Source: Mangifera indica (lineage: Eukaryota; Streptophyta; Magnoliopsida; Sapindales; Anacardiaceae). Taken from it: 64,000 nt of DNA. The notes beneath the pieces were generated by a model. The model was not told the DNA's origin. It searched no databases and was given only the letters and a program-made list of their open reading frames with translations. Shown here piece after piece: positions 1-10,636 of this stretch. The translations under genes and the position numbers were made by a program. The stretch lies in the NCBI RefSeq assembly GCF_011075055.1, contig NC_058145.1, positions 12,769,894 to 12,833,893 on the forward strand. Direction: 5' to 3'. Every line of letters starts with the position of its first letter. Position 1 is the first letter of the stretch.

Positions 1-322
1 ATCACTGGCCTGCATTATACGTGAAAAAATCAATACTATGTTCCGCAGAAATCCATAGAAGTTCAAATATACACTTCACACACATTGTAAAAGAAATGGC
101 TCCAAGTAAATGGGCAGAAAATAAACCTATAAGCTAACTAATGAATAATTTGGATGCTTGAAAAACATCAGCAGAGAATTTCCCAAACTTAAAACTTTCA
201 GCATGAGTTCAGAGAATTTTACAATCAGTTCAACACTTACTATCTACAATTAAAATTTTCACAGTTCACTCGAATTATAAGTGATATATAGCAATCAATT
301 TTTTTCCTTTAAAATAAATTAC

Positions 323-2076
323 CTCAGAAGTATTGTCATCTGTCCCAGCTTCAGAATGTGAAGGGGAAGGAAGTGAGTACCCAGTATCCCTGAAGATATT
401 CTTCTCTCTCACCTTGTTTGCCTCCAATAAGGCCTGTTCTAGTAGAGCCTTTGCCTCCCTATCAAGCTCACTGATGAATTTTAATGGCGATGGCCATACA
501 AGAGGCTCTGCTGATGCAGGATCCAACAAGGCAGCACACTCTCCATGTTTATGTTTCGTCGCTACTACATAAGGTATCCTCCTACACAAATAAGATCATA
601 ATACAACATCACTGTTTTTTGCAAATCTTTGGTAAAATCAGTCGGAGAAAAGACAACTAGTTGAGACTTTTTGTATTTATGAACAAAATCAAGAAAAGAA
701 ATTTTCACGAAGAGTGAAAATTGAAGGAGGCAAGTGATAAATCATTGATTAAGGGTTTTATAAAGTACTGCAATTTAAAATTTCTATACGATGTCAATAG
801 CCTAACTTTAGTGCTACAGCCTTGTTTACAAGTGCAGATTTGAAAACTGAATATATTATGTAATTCAATTTTCACAATACATCTGAAAGAAAAAAAGTCA
901 CAAATCAAGAAAAGAATTAATTTTTACCCAGATGCATCTCTTTGAACGCGATCTGCTCCCCATGCCAGCAATGCACGTATGCAATCAATAGATCCCCCTC
1001 TAGCTGCCAAATGAAGAGGAGTGCTTCCCGGAAAACTGCAATCAGCAATCTATCAAGCCACAGAACAAATTTAACACCAACAATTAACAAAAACCAAAAA
1101 TACTTAATAACAATTATTACCCATATCTACCGGTTGAAGCACAAACAAGAGCACCACGGTTTAGCAGAATATGCACAGAGTCAGGCCGTTTTTGGCCTGA
1201 TGCCAGGTGCAACGGAGTCGCTCCCCTGCCATCTCTAATGTTCACAAACCTTGCATATCCCCTAAAAACCAATTCCAAGTAATAAAATTATTATAACCTA
1301 AACAAATATAAATATCAAATAAAGATGCATAGTACTATCATATATATAAACGAAAACCCACCAAGATACAGCAATAGGGCTAGATTCAGCAGCATCGAGA
1401 ATGGCTTGAAGGCAATCAGCATGGCCATAATAAGCAGCATAGTGCAAGCAGGTTCTTCCAAAGATGGAATCAAACATCAATATCTGAAAAATTTCCACAT
1501 TATTTTTAACTCCATGCTCAAAAAAGAATAACAAACGACAAAAATAATCTAAATTTGGAACTTTGTTATACATTAGCTCCAGCTGTAAGAAGCCTTTTCA
1601 CACAGCATATCTTCCCGTGAATTGCAGCCAACATAAGCGGAGTCTAAATTAAAGCATACTCAGAAAGATCAATCTATCTGAAATAGAACAGAGAAGCCAC
1701 ATTCAAAGAGACGTACAAAAAACAAGAACAAAAAATGGTTACCTGCTTGTAACGATTCAACACATCAGGCTTCACAGATCGATTCAAGGCGAAGTCTAAA
1801 ATCTGTAAATAAAACAAAACAACAAAAACCCACCTATAAAAAAACTAAACCAAATTTTAGGTTTAAAAAATAAAAAAAATTGAAACGAAAAGCAACCTCG
1901 ATCTGGCCATTAGCAGCAGCAACATGAAGAATGGAGTGGCGATCATAAAGGGTGGTATGATGTATGAGATTAGGGTCTTTCTCTAACAAATCACTAACCA
2001 TATCTATATCACCATACTGAACAGCAGTGAAGAGTTCATGTTCTTTACTCGTTGCACAACTCAGTCCTTGACCCAT
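323..2076 (-). CDS. XBAT31: XBAT31-like ankyrin-repeat RING E3 ubiquitin ligase (5' seven exons, C-terminus off the edge)
   Basis: Seven exons on the minus strand: 2076-1897, 1802-1743, 1643-1572, 1483-1362, 1261-1121, 1035-928 and 581-323. All borders are GT/AG and the phases join without a break into 314 codons. Ankyrin units are visible as SILHVAAANGQ, TPLMLAAIHGK, TCLHYAAYYGHADC, TPLHLASGQ and STPLHLAARGGSIDC, followed by the family linker RIPYVVATKHKHG and LVWPSPLKFISELD. This order matches Arabidopsis XBAT31, an E3 ligase whose C-terminal C3HC4 RING recruits E2 enzymes while the ankyrins bind substrates. The last visible exon ends in phase 0 at ...TSEV; the RING exon must lie left of position 1, and 1-322 is intron. 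The N-terminus MGQGLSCA has Gly2 and Ser6 as in myristoylation sites, with Cys7 nearby, so membrane attachment is an inference. The start is the first ATG and matches the family. Confidence 0.93.
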
Positions 2077-2446
2077 GTTTCTCTGTTTATCGTTTGCCCT
2101 CTTATATTTCTCTCTTCAATTTAATCTTCGGAAGGTGTGCACTTCACCGCCATAGGTTCTTGGTGAAGCGCCACCTTTTACCAGAGGTAGCAGTGGAGCT
2201 CTCCCCGCCTCTCTCTAAATTAGCTACCGGAGCGTACAAGTCTCTCATTTAATTTTAGTAATCCTTGGCTCTTATAAAAGGTTATGCATCGTATTGGAGT
2301 TTGGAACTGCCCGAAGAGCAAGGGACCTGACCGTCCAGTTTCGGGCAGCTGTCAGATATTTTTCGGACAAGATAGATTCCCTAACAGTAAACCCACTTGA
2401 AATAGTGGTAATATTTCCTTGAAATTGATTACGGTCCATAAAATTC
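2077..2446. other. 5' flank of the XBAT31-like gene
   Basis: This stretch holds the presumed 5' UTR and proximal promoter of the minus-strand gene. No ORF here looks coding. A TATAAAAG string lies at 2272-2279 but on the plus strand, so it cannot be assigned to this gene with confidence. Confidence 0.4.
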
Positions 2447-2777
2447 GATAAAAATTAATAATTATAAATAATTATTATATTTAAATGAAAATAATATAAA
2501 ATTATTAATATATTATTTTATTTAAATATTTTTTAAATATAATTATTTTAAAATATTTTTATATTATTTATTATATTAATTAAAAATAAAATTATTTTTA
2601 AAAAAAATAATAAATAAAGATATAATTATAATAAAATTAAAATTATTTTGATAATTTTTTATACTCAAATTATTTTTCATATTACTATTTATAATAAAAT
2701 ATTACTATTTTTTTTATTTATAAATCAAATAAAATAATATAAATAATAAAAAATAAACTTTAACCAAACAATATCAA
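2447..2777. mobile_element. Tourist-like MITE, partial copy
   Basis: Very AT-rich sequence that runs parallel to the elements at 17781-18272 and (inverted) 30776-31248: it shares the blocks ATATTATTTTATTTAAATA, TATATTAATTAAAAATAAA and the terminal AACCAAACA. The left end is missing or too decayed to place. No coding capacity. Confidence 0.5.
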
Positions 2778-3289
2778 AAATAAAGAGCTAACTATTTTTA
2801 ATATATTAAAGTATTTACTCTTATACAAATAGAATTAATTATATTAAATAAATTAAATATTTCGAACTTAATGGCCAGTTTCATAAAAATAAATTAATTA
2901 TATTATATAAATTAAATCTTTTAAATTTAATTATTAATCTTACAATTAATTAAATAAATAAATTAAAATTTTAATATCAAAATATTATTAAAAAAACTTA
3001 AATTCGTACCCTCTTGCGTATTAAAAATGAAATCTACTCGTTTTGTCAAATTCAAACCTTTATAAATAAATGTGAGTCTTTTTATTCAAACAGAAAGCGT
3101 GTTCCAAGTAACTCTAGTCATCTTAGCCGTCAAAACTAGTGGGTTCTTTTATTGAGCGTTGGATTTTATTTCAGTGAGGGTAGAATTGGAAGTCCCCCAT
3201 CAATTGGGGAGTTTTGGAATTTGGTTGGTTAGGAAGTGTGTAATTAAGAGCAACCCTACCCAAATAAATTCTATTTTCCATGATTTGTA

Positions 3290-3590
3290 TTAGGGCTGGA
3301 TTTAAACCAATTTCGTTTGAGTTTGAGTTCAAATTCGATTTAAATAAGTCTAAAACGAGTTAGTTTTATACAAGTTCATTCGAACTCGAATTATTAGTCA
3401 AATTTATCAATTAAAATTTTTGATACAAAACGATATCATTTTAATATTAAAATAGTTAAAAACTCAAACTTGAAATGAACCAAATTAAATTCAAACTGAG
3501 TTTGAACCTAACTTTCACAAGCTCAATAAGCTTAAACTCAAACTCGAATTCTATTATATACAAACCGGCTCAACTCGAATCTAGTATAGA
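3290..3590. repeat. Dispersed repeat rich in TTTGAGTTTGAG/AACTCGAA, copy 1
   Basis: About 300 bp in which GAGTTTGAGTTC-like strings on one side are mirrored by ACTCAAACTCGAA on the other, around a core of AAAACGATATCATTTTAAT. The same architecture recurs at 4160-4495 and 14712-15000. It looks like a non-autonomous transposon family with inverted-repeat organisation; the class is not determined. Confidence 0.5.
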
Positions 3591-4159
3591 TTTGTATAAT
3601 ATTATTTTGTTGGAAAAATTCATGTGAAGAAAGAATGATGTACGGAAATAATCACGTGCATGAACAGGTGATTAAACATTATCATATGATTGTCTCTTAA
3701 CGTTTAGGATTGTGCCCTTATCACCAATCCGATTGAAAGATGCATGATTTTGAAGCTGATCTGTGTGTCTGATGGATGGACAAAAAAAGGGGAGGAAAAA
3801 CTGAAATAATACATTGAGATTTGGCTTGTTTAATAATTGTGACTTTTGATGGTTTCATACAGTTTAAGTGAAAAAGAAAATTGGAAAGAGATAAATGGTC
3901 ATGGGCCATTCGACAAAGATGTCCTCCAAAATGTGGCTTCTGCCGTGACTTTTTGTGAAAGTGGCTGCATCTCTCATAATTGAATTATCGATAAATAAAA
4001 AAAAATTATATTCTATTATTAGGTCAAAAACAAGCTTTGAATTCTGTTGATATATAAAATATAAATGCTTAATTTTGCACTAAGAAAGGGAATGCATGAG
4101 TCTGTGCAATCCTTGATTTTTAACAATACTTGTTAATTGTTTATAAGATTAAAGGCCCG
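3591..4159. other. Gene-free intergenic stretch
   Basis: AT-rich DNA with no ORF resembling a known protein, no splice-compatible exon chain and no repeat boundary that I could define. Confidence 0.4.
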
Positions 4160-4495
4160 TCTCATAATTAGAATTAGCGTTAGATTTTAGCACAACTTAT
4201 TCAAACTCGAAAACAAGTATGAGCAATTAAATATTTTCAAACTCAAACTTTAGGAGGATGTGACTCACCAAGTTTACGACCGTAGAAAATTTTAATATTA
4301 ATTGATTAAAACAACGTTGTTTTGATTAATATATTTTAAAAATATGTTATTTTAGTTATTTTTTGTTTGACTACAGTATTGAATCGAGTTCAAAACTTAT
4401 ATCGAGCTCGACTGTCATTAATTAAGTTAAACTCAAACAATTTTGAAATGAGTTTAACTCTATTCAAATTAAACCGAACTCTTTGTGTTCATCCC
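4160..4495. repeat. Dispersed repeat with ACTCGAA arms, copy 2
   Basis: Same family as 3290-3590. The arms carry TTCAAACTCAAAC and GAGTTCAAAAC-type strings, and the centre has AAAACAACGTTGTTTTGATT, a near-palindrome matching the AAAACGACGTCGTTTT core of copy 3. Confidence 0.5.
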
Positions 4496-4840
4496 TTTTT
4501 TTAACCGAAAAAAAAAAAAGAAGTGGAGAATGCTTATGCTCTAATAAAGGGAAATCCCATTTTGGTTTTCGAATTTAAGAGCAAACCACGTCTTTCAAAG
4601 TATGGACAGGAGGGCAAATCTGATTCCTTAATTCTTATATTATTAGGAAGTGAGTCTACCTCTTCCTCTCTAGATTAATTTGAGTTGTAATGTCTAAGCC
4701 AAAGCAAAGAATGGAGTGATGGATTTATTAGAGTATTTGTTAATATTTATAGTAAATGTGCTGTTGAGACATCAAATTCACGCTAAATCATGGAGGACAA
4801 ATAGATGGAATATTAGAACAAATTACATATATTTCTAGAT

Positions 4841-5594
4841 GGCCAAAGGACTTATTCCCACCTAAATATATTATTTTCCCAAGTTCCCCTCCCTCCCCCC
4901 ACCATTATCTTTGAAAATCTTAAACACTTACTCATGGATGATTAAAGTTAATGGTTTTAAGAGTAAAATTGTTATTTCATCTGTAATATTAAAAATAAAT
5001 TAAAATTTAATATCTTTTACCCCCTTAAACCTTAAAAACTAAAAGTTTCCCCTAAAGTCAAGCTTGAAAAAATGACATTTTCCCCCTAGGATTTAGTTTC
5101 CAGATCTTCGATGCCATCGTCAACCACGAATATCTCTTAACACCTCCTCTCACTCTAACGACCAAGCTTCTCTCATTTGAAAGCTAGGACGACATCGATT
5201 GATGTCAGAGAATACTCTCAACTTCGTCGAGAAGACAAACCTATTCATCTTCCTCGATGAAATATCGTCTTTCCGCTAGATTTAGGACTGTTGGTTGAAG
5301 GGAAAGATGGTGAGGGAGCAATCACCAAAGGAAGAGAAACGAGATACCATTGGAGATGCCACTAAATAATGAAAAAAAAAAACCTTAAAGGAGAAATTGC
5401 TATTTTTCAAAACTTGACCTAAGGGGGGAGAGTGTTATTTTTTTGGATTTCAAGGGCTAAAAAGAAAAAAAATTTTAAGGAATTAGAGTTTCGTTAACTA
5501 TAACTATTCATAAGTGAGTGTTTAAGATTTTCAAATATAGGGGAGAAAAACTTGGAAAAACAATATATTTTAGGTGGGAATAAGTCTTTTGGCC
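4841..5594. mobile_element. MULE-type foldback element with perfect 9-bp target-site duplication
   Basis: The element starts GGCCAAAGGACTTATTCCCA and ends with the inverted form ...GGGAATAAGTCTTTTGGCC. The 9 bp before it (4832-4840) and after it (5595-5603) are both TTTCTAGAT. Nine-base duplications with long inverted ends are typical of Mutator-like elements. The interior carries no transposase. The outer ~200 bp on each side are imperfect inverted copies (A-rich blocks with AAACTTAAAAACT-like strings), so this is a 754-bp non-autonomous foldback copy. Confidence 0.85.
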
Positions 5595-5648
5595 TTTCTA
5601 GATTAATTGCGAGACATGTCTTTAATTTTTCGGTTAATATATGATATA

Positions 5649-5880
5649 GGCCAAAAGATCTGTTACCACCCAAGGTTTAATAAAAATAAAAACTCAAACC
5701 CGTTAACTTAAAAAACACCTAAATACACAATATTTTAGTAGAATTCACTTTTAGAGTTAAACATAAAAATGTTATTTATTTTAAAATATTTAAATATAAA
5801 AATTTATCACATTTCCTTCTCTTAATTTAAAAATCTTACCTTTTACCTACTCAAAACTTAAAAAGAGATAATTTTTTTTT
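5649..5880. mobile_element. Truncated end of the same MULE-type family
   Basis: GGCCAAAAGATCTGTTACCA followed by CACCCAAGGTTTA repeats the terminal sequence of the elements at 9331 and 43043 only 55 bp downstream of the complete element. No matching right end is visible, so it is a solo end or a deleted copy; the right limit is approximate. Confidence 0.55.
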
Positions 5881-6281
5881 TACGGTTTTAAAACCGAAGA
5901 CAACAAAGCTCATATATTGAAAAAAAATTTTTAATCCCAATCAAAAGTTGTCTCAATCTCAGTTTCAATCAGAAGTTCTCTCAATCTCAATTCCAATTGT
6001 AATGAGATTGAGATTGGAAAAAAACCCCTCAATCACTATGGAATTTCATTCATTCTCAATCCCAGTCAGAATCAGACTGGTGGTAGGGAAGCGCAAGTCC
6101 TCTCAAAGGAAAATATGTACCAGAGCTTGATTGATATAAGGTTTATATAAAATTGTATATAAATTTTAGCGAAAAAATTTATATGTAAACATACGCATTT
6201 TTAAATTATTTAAATTCTTCATGTTTATGAAAATTCAAACTCTTAGAGAATACATTTGATGTCTATAAGCAAAACACCCAG

Positions 6282-6687
6282 AGGTCATTTGGATTATGTT
6301 ATAGAAAGATTACTTTGATAATTTATTTTTTATTATTTATATTATTTTATTTAATTTATTAATAATAAAATATTACAGTAATTTATATTACTAATGATAA
6401 TATACCCTTAAGTATTAAAAATTACCTAAATAATTGTAATTTTATTTATTAATTTTTAAGGTAAAATACTTTTATCTTTAATTAATATATCAAATAATAT
6501 AAAATATATTTTAAAATAATTATATTATAAATACAATAATATTTTAATATTCTTTTATTATTTTTAACCAAACATAATCATTATTTATATTTACTAAATT
6601 TTATTAAATATAATAATAAATTATATTCTATAATCTTTTAAATAGCTTTTTATTTTTATAATAAAATATTATCCAATCTATACATCC
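6282..6687. mobile_element. Tourist-like MITE
   Basis: About 406 bp, starting GGTCATTTGGATTATGTT and ending ATTATCCAATCTATACATCC. It is collinear with the better-defined element at 30776-31248 (shared blocks: GATTACTTTGATAATTTA-like start, TTCTTTTATTATTTTTAACCAAACA, ATAATAAAATATTAT near the right end). No ORF. Confidence 0.6.
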
Positions 6688-8503
6688 CCCCAATATAATC
6701 TTAGATCTAAGGTTATAATCAGAGGAGGAATTCTGATAAACCCTGACTTTCAAGAGATAGTTTATCTGGCGTCTGCGGTACGAATAGTTTCATGAAAGCA
6801 AGCTTCCGCGTATGCACGTGTTTTATTAATATGTATGAACTGAGAATTAAGAATTCCAAGTAACTTCTGCCTTTTTACGAAGAAAACAAAACCAGAAAGC
6901 TCATGAAACTTATAAATAATAACCCTCGGCTTTGAAAACATGAAAAAGCTTTGACCCAAAAGTCCTCAAATTCAGATAATGCAAACTGTAGTGTAATTAA
7001 AAATCCTTGTGTTTGTACGTTTCCCCAGTAACAAGGAAACTGTAGTGTAATTCTTTTTAACTTTTTGCTATATCCAGTGGCCTCGCCAGGCTTTAATATC
7101 AAGTGACTTGCAGAAAGATCGCAAGAGAATCATGAGAAACTTGATTGATATCCAAGAACCCTTATGCAGTTTAATCATATAATATAATGACTGTGGATTA
7201 TTTCTAAGTGTGAAACCTATGATTCTTGTTTATTTAGATGTAAAAGGATCTTATCTTTGTAGTAATGTAATTACAACAGGAAAAATGTCGGTGAAGTAAA
7301 CTTAAAAAGGAACAGTACTAAGAATGAAATGGAGACAGCTTGCAGGGATTTCAGAGTTCTCGGGTTTGGGGCACACCAACTCAACAGAGTCACATGGTCT
7401 CTGAAGCAAGAAAACTAGGGTAACATATGCATGAATAATTAGAGAAGGATGTGCCAGGAACTGGTCTCATCAGTCCGCATAAAGTTCTTCAGTATTTCAA
7501 CCCACGGAAGAATAAGACTTATGATTGCCATAGTAATACATGTTCAAATTATTATTATTATTATTGTTGTTATGTTATGTTCTTCACTAATTGAAATAAA
7601 ATTTAGTTTTAATTACTTTGTGGGCGTCACCGTCTTGTATGAATTAACTGGAACTGCCCGGTACATAATTTCATAATCTTGTTTCAAGTCACTCTGTAAT
7701 GCTTTTGAAGTTAATGTGCACTCGTGGCTATGAGTGACGATGGCATTCAGCTCATCCTGGACTGGGCAGTATAAGCTTTTAGAATGATCTTTATGAAAAA
7801 TCTTCTATGGGTTTAAATCAAGTCAACAGCCAATCTATTGCCCTTCCTTCAGCTATCATTCTAACAGAGATTGAACTCTCATCTCATGGGCTTTAGGTTT
7901 ACATTATTATATCCCATTTGTTAACCAGTCTAATCTAACAATCAAATACAGATAGATACATTTTTTCTTTTCAATGAGACTACATTGGATGCCTGGTTTT
8001 GGTGGGTAATTAAGAAGCCAAATGACAAATTAAAAATACCCAGAAACTTGATGCATCATCAAGCTGACCATTTTGTTATATGTAGTGTCAAAATCATGGG
8101 TTTATTTTTATTTGATATTTATAATACTATGTTCAAGTTAGACAGTGTAATGTAAAGAGATGCTTCCAAAATGAGTTAATTATGTGGACCTGCTTTCATC
8201 AAGGGAGCTTCCTGATTCAGCAGGTCTGGTAATTCATTAAATAAAGAAACTTAATTATAATTAAGCTTATAACCTTCCGCTTTTATACTTGCACCAACCA
8301 TTTTTACTTTCCCATCAGTGTACTCTTTCCTATCTCTGTCTAATACGTATTCCATATCATGCAGTGATACCTTTCCCATCAAGTGATGCCTAAATTTTAA
8401 AGTTGTTCCAAGTGTTATTTTCTTATTAGGGCACGATTATGTTCTCTAGTAGTTTTCACTGTTTATCACAAATTCACTTTGATAACGTAATTTTCTGTGT
8501 TAA

Positions 8504-8630
8504 AAACTAAAGTCTCACATTTAATAAATATAATATAAGTGTAAAAAATTAGACTTTAATACAATTTATTGATTTTACGTAATATGAATTTTGATATCTA
8601 TAATTATAAACCTAATACATTTTGATATGG
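8504..8630. repeat. Direct repeat pair, left copy
   Basis: Starts with AACTAAAGTCTCACATTTAA and runs on to TTGATTTTACGTAATAT. The same order of motifs recurs at 8829-8960 with scattered differences. Function unknown; it may be a fragment of a dispersed element. Confidence 0.6.
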
Positions 8631-8828
8631 TATCAAAATACGAATCATATAACCGACCTAATAACCTAAAGTGTTTCTGGATATAAGTGACAATACACAT
8701 GTCTAAAAACTAATTAAACTAAACAACAAGTCTAATAATTTATGGTGATTGCACAATACACCTATTAAAAAACAGACTCAATCAAACGGTAGGTCTAACT
8801 TATAATAATTGCACTTGAAAGAGAATAT

Positions 8829-8960
8829 TAGAGACTAAAGTCTCACATTTAATAAATACAATATAAGTGAGTAGTATATAAGTGTGAGAGATTGAATCTT
8901 AATACAAATTAATTGATTTTATGTAATATAAGTTTCGATATTTATATTTATAGATCAATA
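8829..8960. repeat. Direct repeat pair, right copy
   Basis: Second copy of 8504-8630, beginning AGAGACTAAAGTCTCACATT and including TTGATTTTATGTAATATAAG. It carries a ~17-bp extra piece (GAGTAGTATATAAGTGT region) not present in the left copy. Confidence 0.6.
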
Positions 8961-9330
8961 GATTCTGACATTCTAAAATGTCTCTGTATTGGTTGGTTCA
9001 TGTGAGGGTCAAATATAAATATTTTATTACATATTTGTATACTATCCACTTTCACCTTCAGTGAAACTTAAACCTTAATGACTTTGATTCGATTCGGTGT
9101 TAATAATAAAAAAATATTGTTTTATATTTCATTTGTTGTATAAACGATTATAAGAAAGGTGTTTACATATAAGAATAAAAATATATATAAAGTATGAATA
9201 TTGATTAAATGCTAAGTTACAGTGATTGGTTGATGCTATTTTGCCAACGCAGGAAAGTTTTCCCGATAGAATCAGGCATCCCTTCTCCACAGCATCTGTT
9301 TAATAGGTTTCAATTTTGTGGAATAATTAA

Positions 9331-10216
9331 GGCCAAACGACTATTTCCCACCCAAGGTTTAGCGTTTTCTCAAAAGTCCCCCCTTTAACTATGGAAACAC
9401 CAAACACCCACCCATGGCCGGTTAGATTTAACCAAACCCTAACGGCTGAAAATTTTATCTCCTTTTGCCCCCCTAAACTTTAAAAACTGAAATTTTCCCC
9501 CCGCCTAAGTTTTAAAAAATGACAGTTTCACCCTAGGGTTTGGTTTTGAAATCTCCGGCGACCTCTCCGGCTCCGTTGCCGACGGCCGCTCCCTCCGGAA
9601 GCAACCTCTCCTTCCGGCGATCTCTTTCCTCCCATTTGGAGGTCCGATCGGCGCCCAGAGATGTCGTGGGAGACGAAGACTTCGTCGGGAAGACGAAGTT
9701 CTTCGTCTTCCCAGACGAAGCCGATGCCGTCGTCCTCGTCTGGGAAGACGGTCGTCTTCCCAGAGGTCTTCTTCTGGGAAGACGATCGTCTTCCCAGACG
9801 AAGAACTTCGTCTTCCCGACGAAGTCTTCGTCTCCTACGGCGTCTCCGGGCGCCGATCGGACCTCCAAATGGGAGGAAAGAGATCGTCGGAAGGAGAGGT
9901 TGCTTCCGGAGGGAGCGGCCGTCGGCAAAGGAGCCGGAGAGGTCGTCGGAGATTTCAAAACCAAACCCTAGGGTGAAACTGCCATTTTTTAAAACTTAGA
10001 TGGGGGAAAAATTTCAGTTTTTAAAGTTTAGGGGGGCAAAATAGATTCTATTTTAGTTTATTTTTAATATTATAGCTAAAATGACGATTTTACCCCTACC
10101 ACCGTTAGGGTTTGGTTAAATCTAACTGGCCATGGGTGGGTGTTTGGTGTTTCCATAGTTAAAGGGGGGACTTTTGAGAAAACGCTAAACCTTGGGTGGG
10201 AAATAGTCGTTTGGCC
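9331..10216. mobile_element. MULE-type foldback element, almost wholly palindromic, GC-rich interior
   Basis: The 886-bp element begins GGCCAAACGACTATTTCCCA and ends with its exact inverted complement. The inverted repeat continues through most of the element (for example CCATGGCCGGTTAGATTTAA on the left and its inverse on the right). The flanking 9-mers AATAATTAA and ATAAATTAA match at 7 of 9 positions. The middle (about 9550-9960) is much richer in GC than the surroundings and holds repeated TCTTCCCAGACGAAG/CTTCGTCTGGGAAGA palindromes centred near 9785. No transposase. The two overlapping 143-residue ORFs on opposite strands are a by-product of the palindrome. Confidence 0.85.
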
Positions 10217-10389
10217 ATAAATTAACGATGAAACCTTCACATCAATTGGACCAACCTGATTAATAGAATGGAAAAGGACATCATCTTAACCTCTAAGCAG
10301 CCCTAGATGACTGCTTGACCGTCTTTTCAGATATAATTTGTGACTGTCATTTGTCCACAGAATTTTATTGAGGAATAATTTGTCTGAAT

Positions 10390-10530
10390 CAATAAAATTA
10401 TATATATTTATTATATATATATAAATATATTTATATATTATTATATAATTAAATAATTTTAAATTAAAAATAAAATAATATTTTATTATATAATAAAATA
10501 TATAATTATATATTTAAAATAAAAATATAT
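10390..10530. mobile_element. Palindromic AT-rich MITE (TATATAATTAAATAATTTTAAATT family)
   Basis: About 140 bp centred on TAATTAAATAATTTTAAATT with mirrored TATATATTT arms. Similar units recur at 17645, 19850, 43860, 44040, 46600, 54840 and 59210. The better-preserved copies have the core AATCATATGATGACA. No ORF. Confidence 0.5.
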
Positions 10531-10581
10531 AATATTACTCTTTCTAAAATAATTTATAGAAAAAACAGATGAAAGCGATCA

Positions 10582-10585
<4 letters not shown>

Positions 10586-10632
<47 letters not shown>
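10586..10632. repeat. (AT)n microsatellite
   Basis: Pure AT dinucleotide run of about 46 bp. Confidence 0.95.

Positions 10633-10636
<4 letters not shown>

Larger units (their letters stand above)
6688..9330. other. Gene-free intergenic stretch
   Basis: No ORF here resembles a known protein. It holds a short ATT/GTT microsatellite near 7547-7570 and a pair of direct repeats at 8504-8630 and 8829-8960, annotated separately. Confidence 0.4.

Noticed and set aside
9533..9971. Overlapping 143-residue ORFs on both strands with near-identical sequence
   Set aside because: They mirror each other because the DNA is a transposon palindrome; composition is repeat-driven and no domain is visible.
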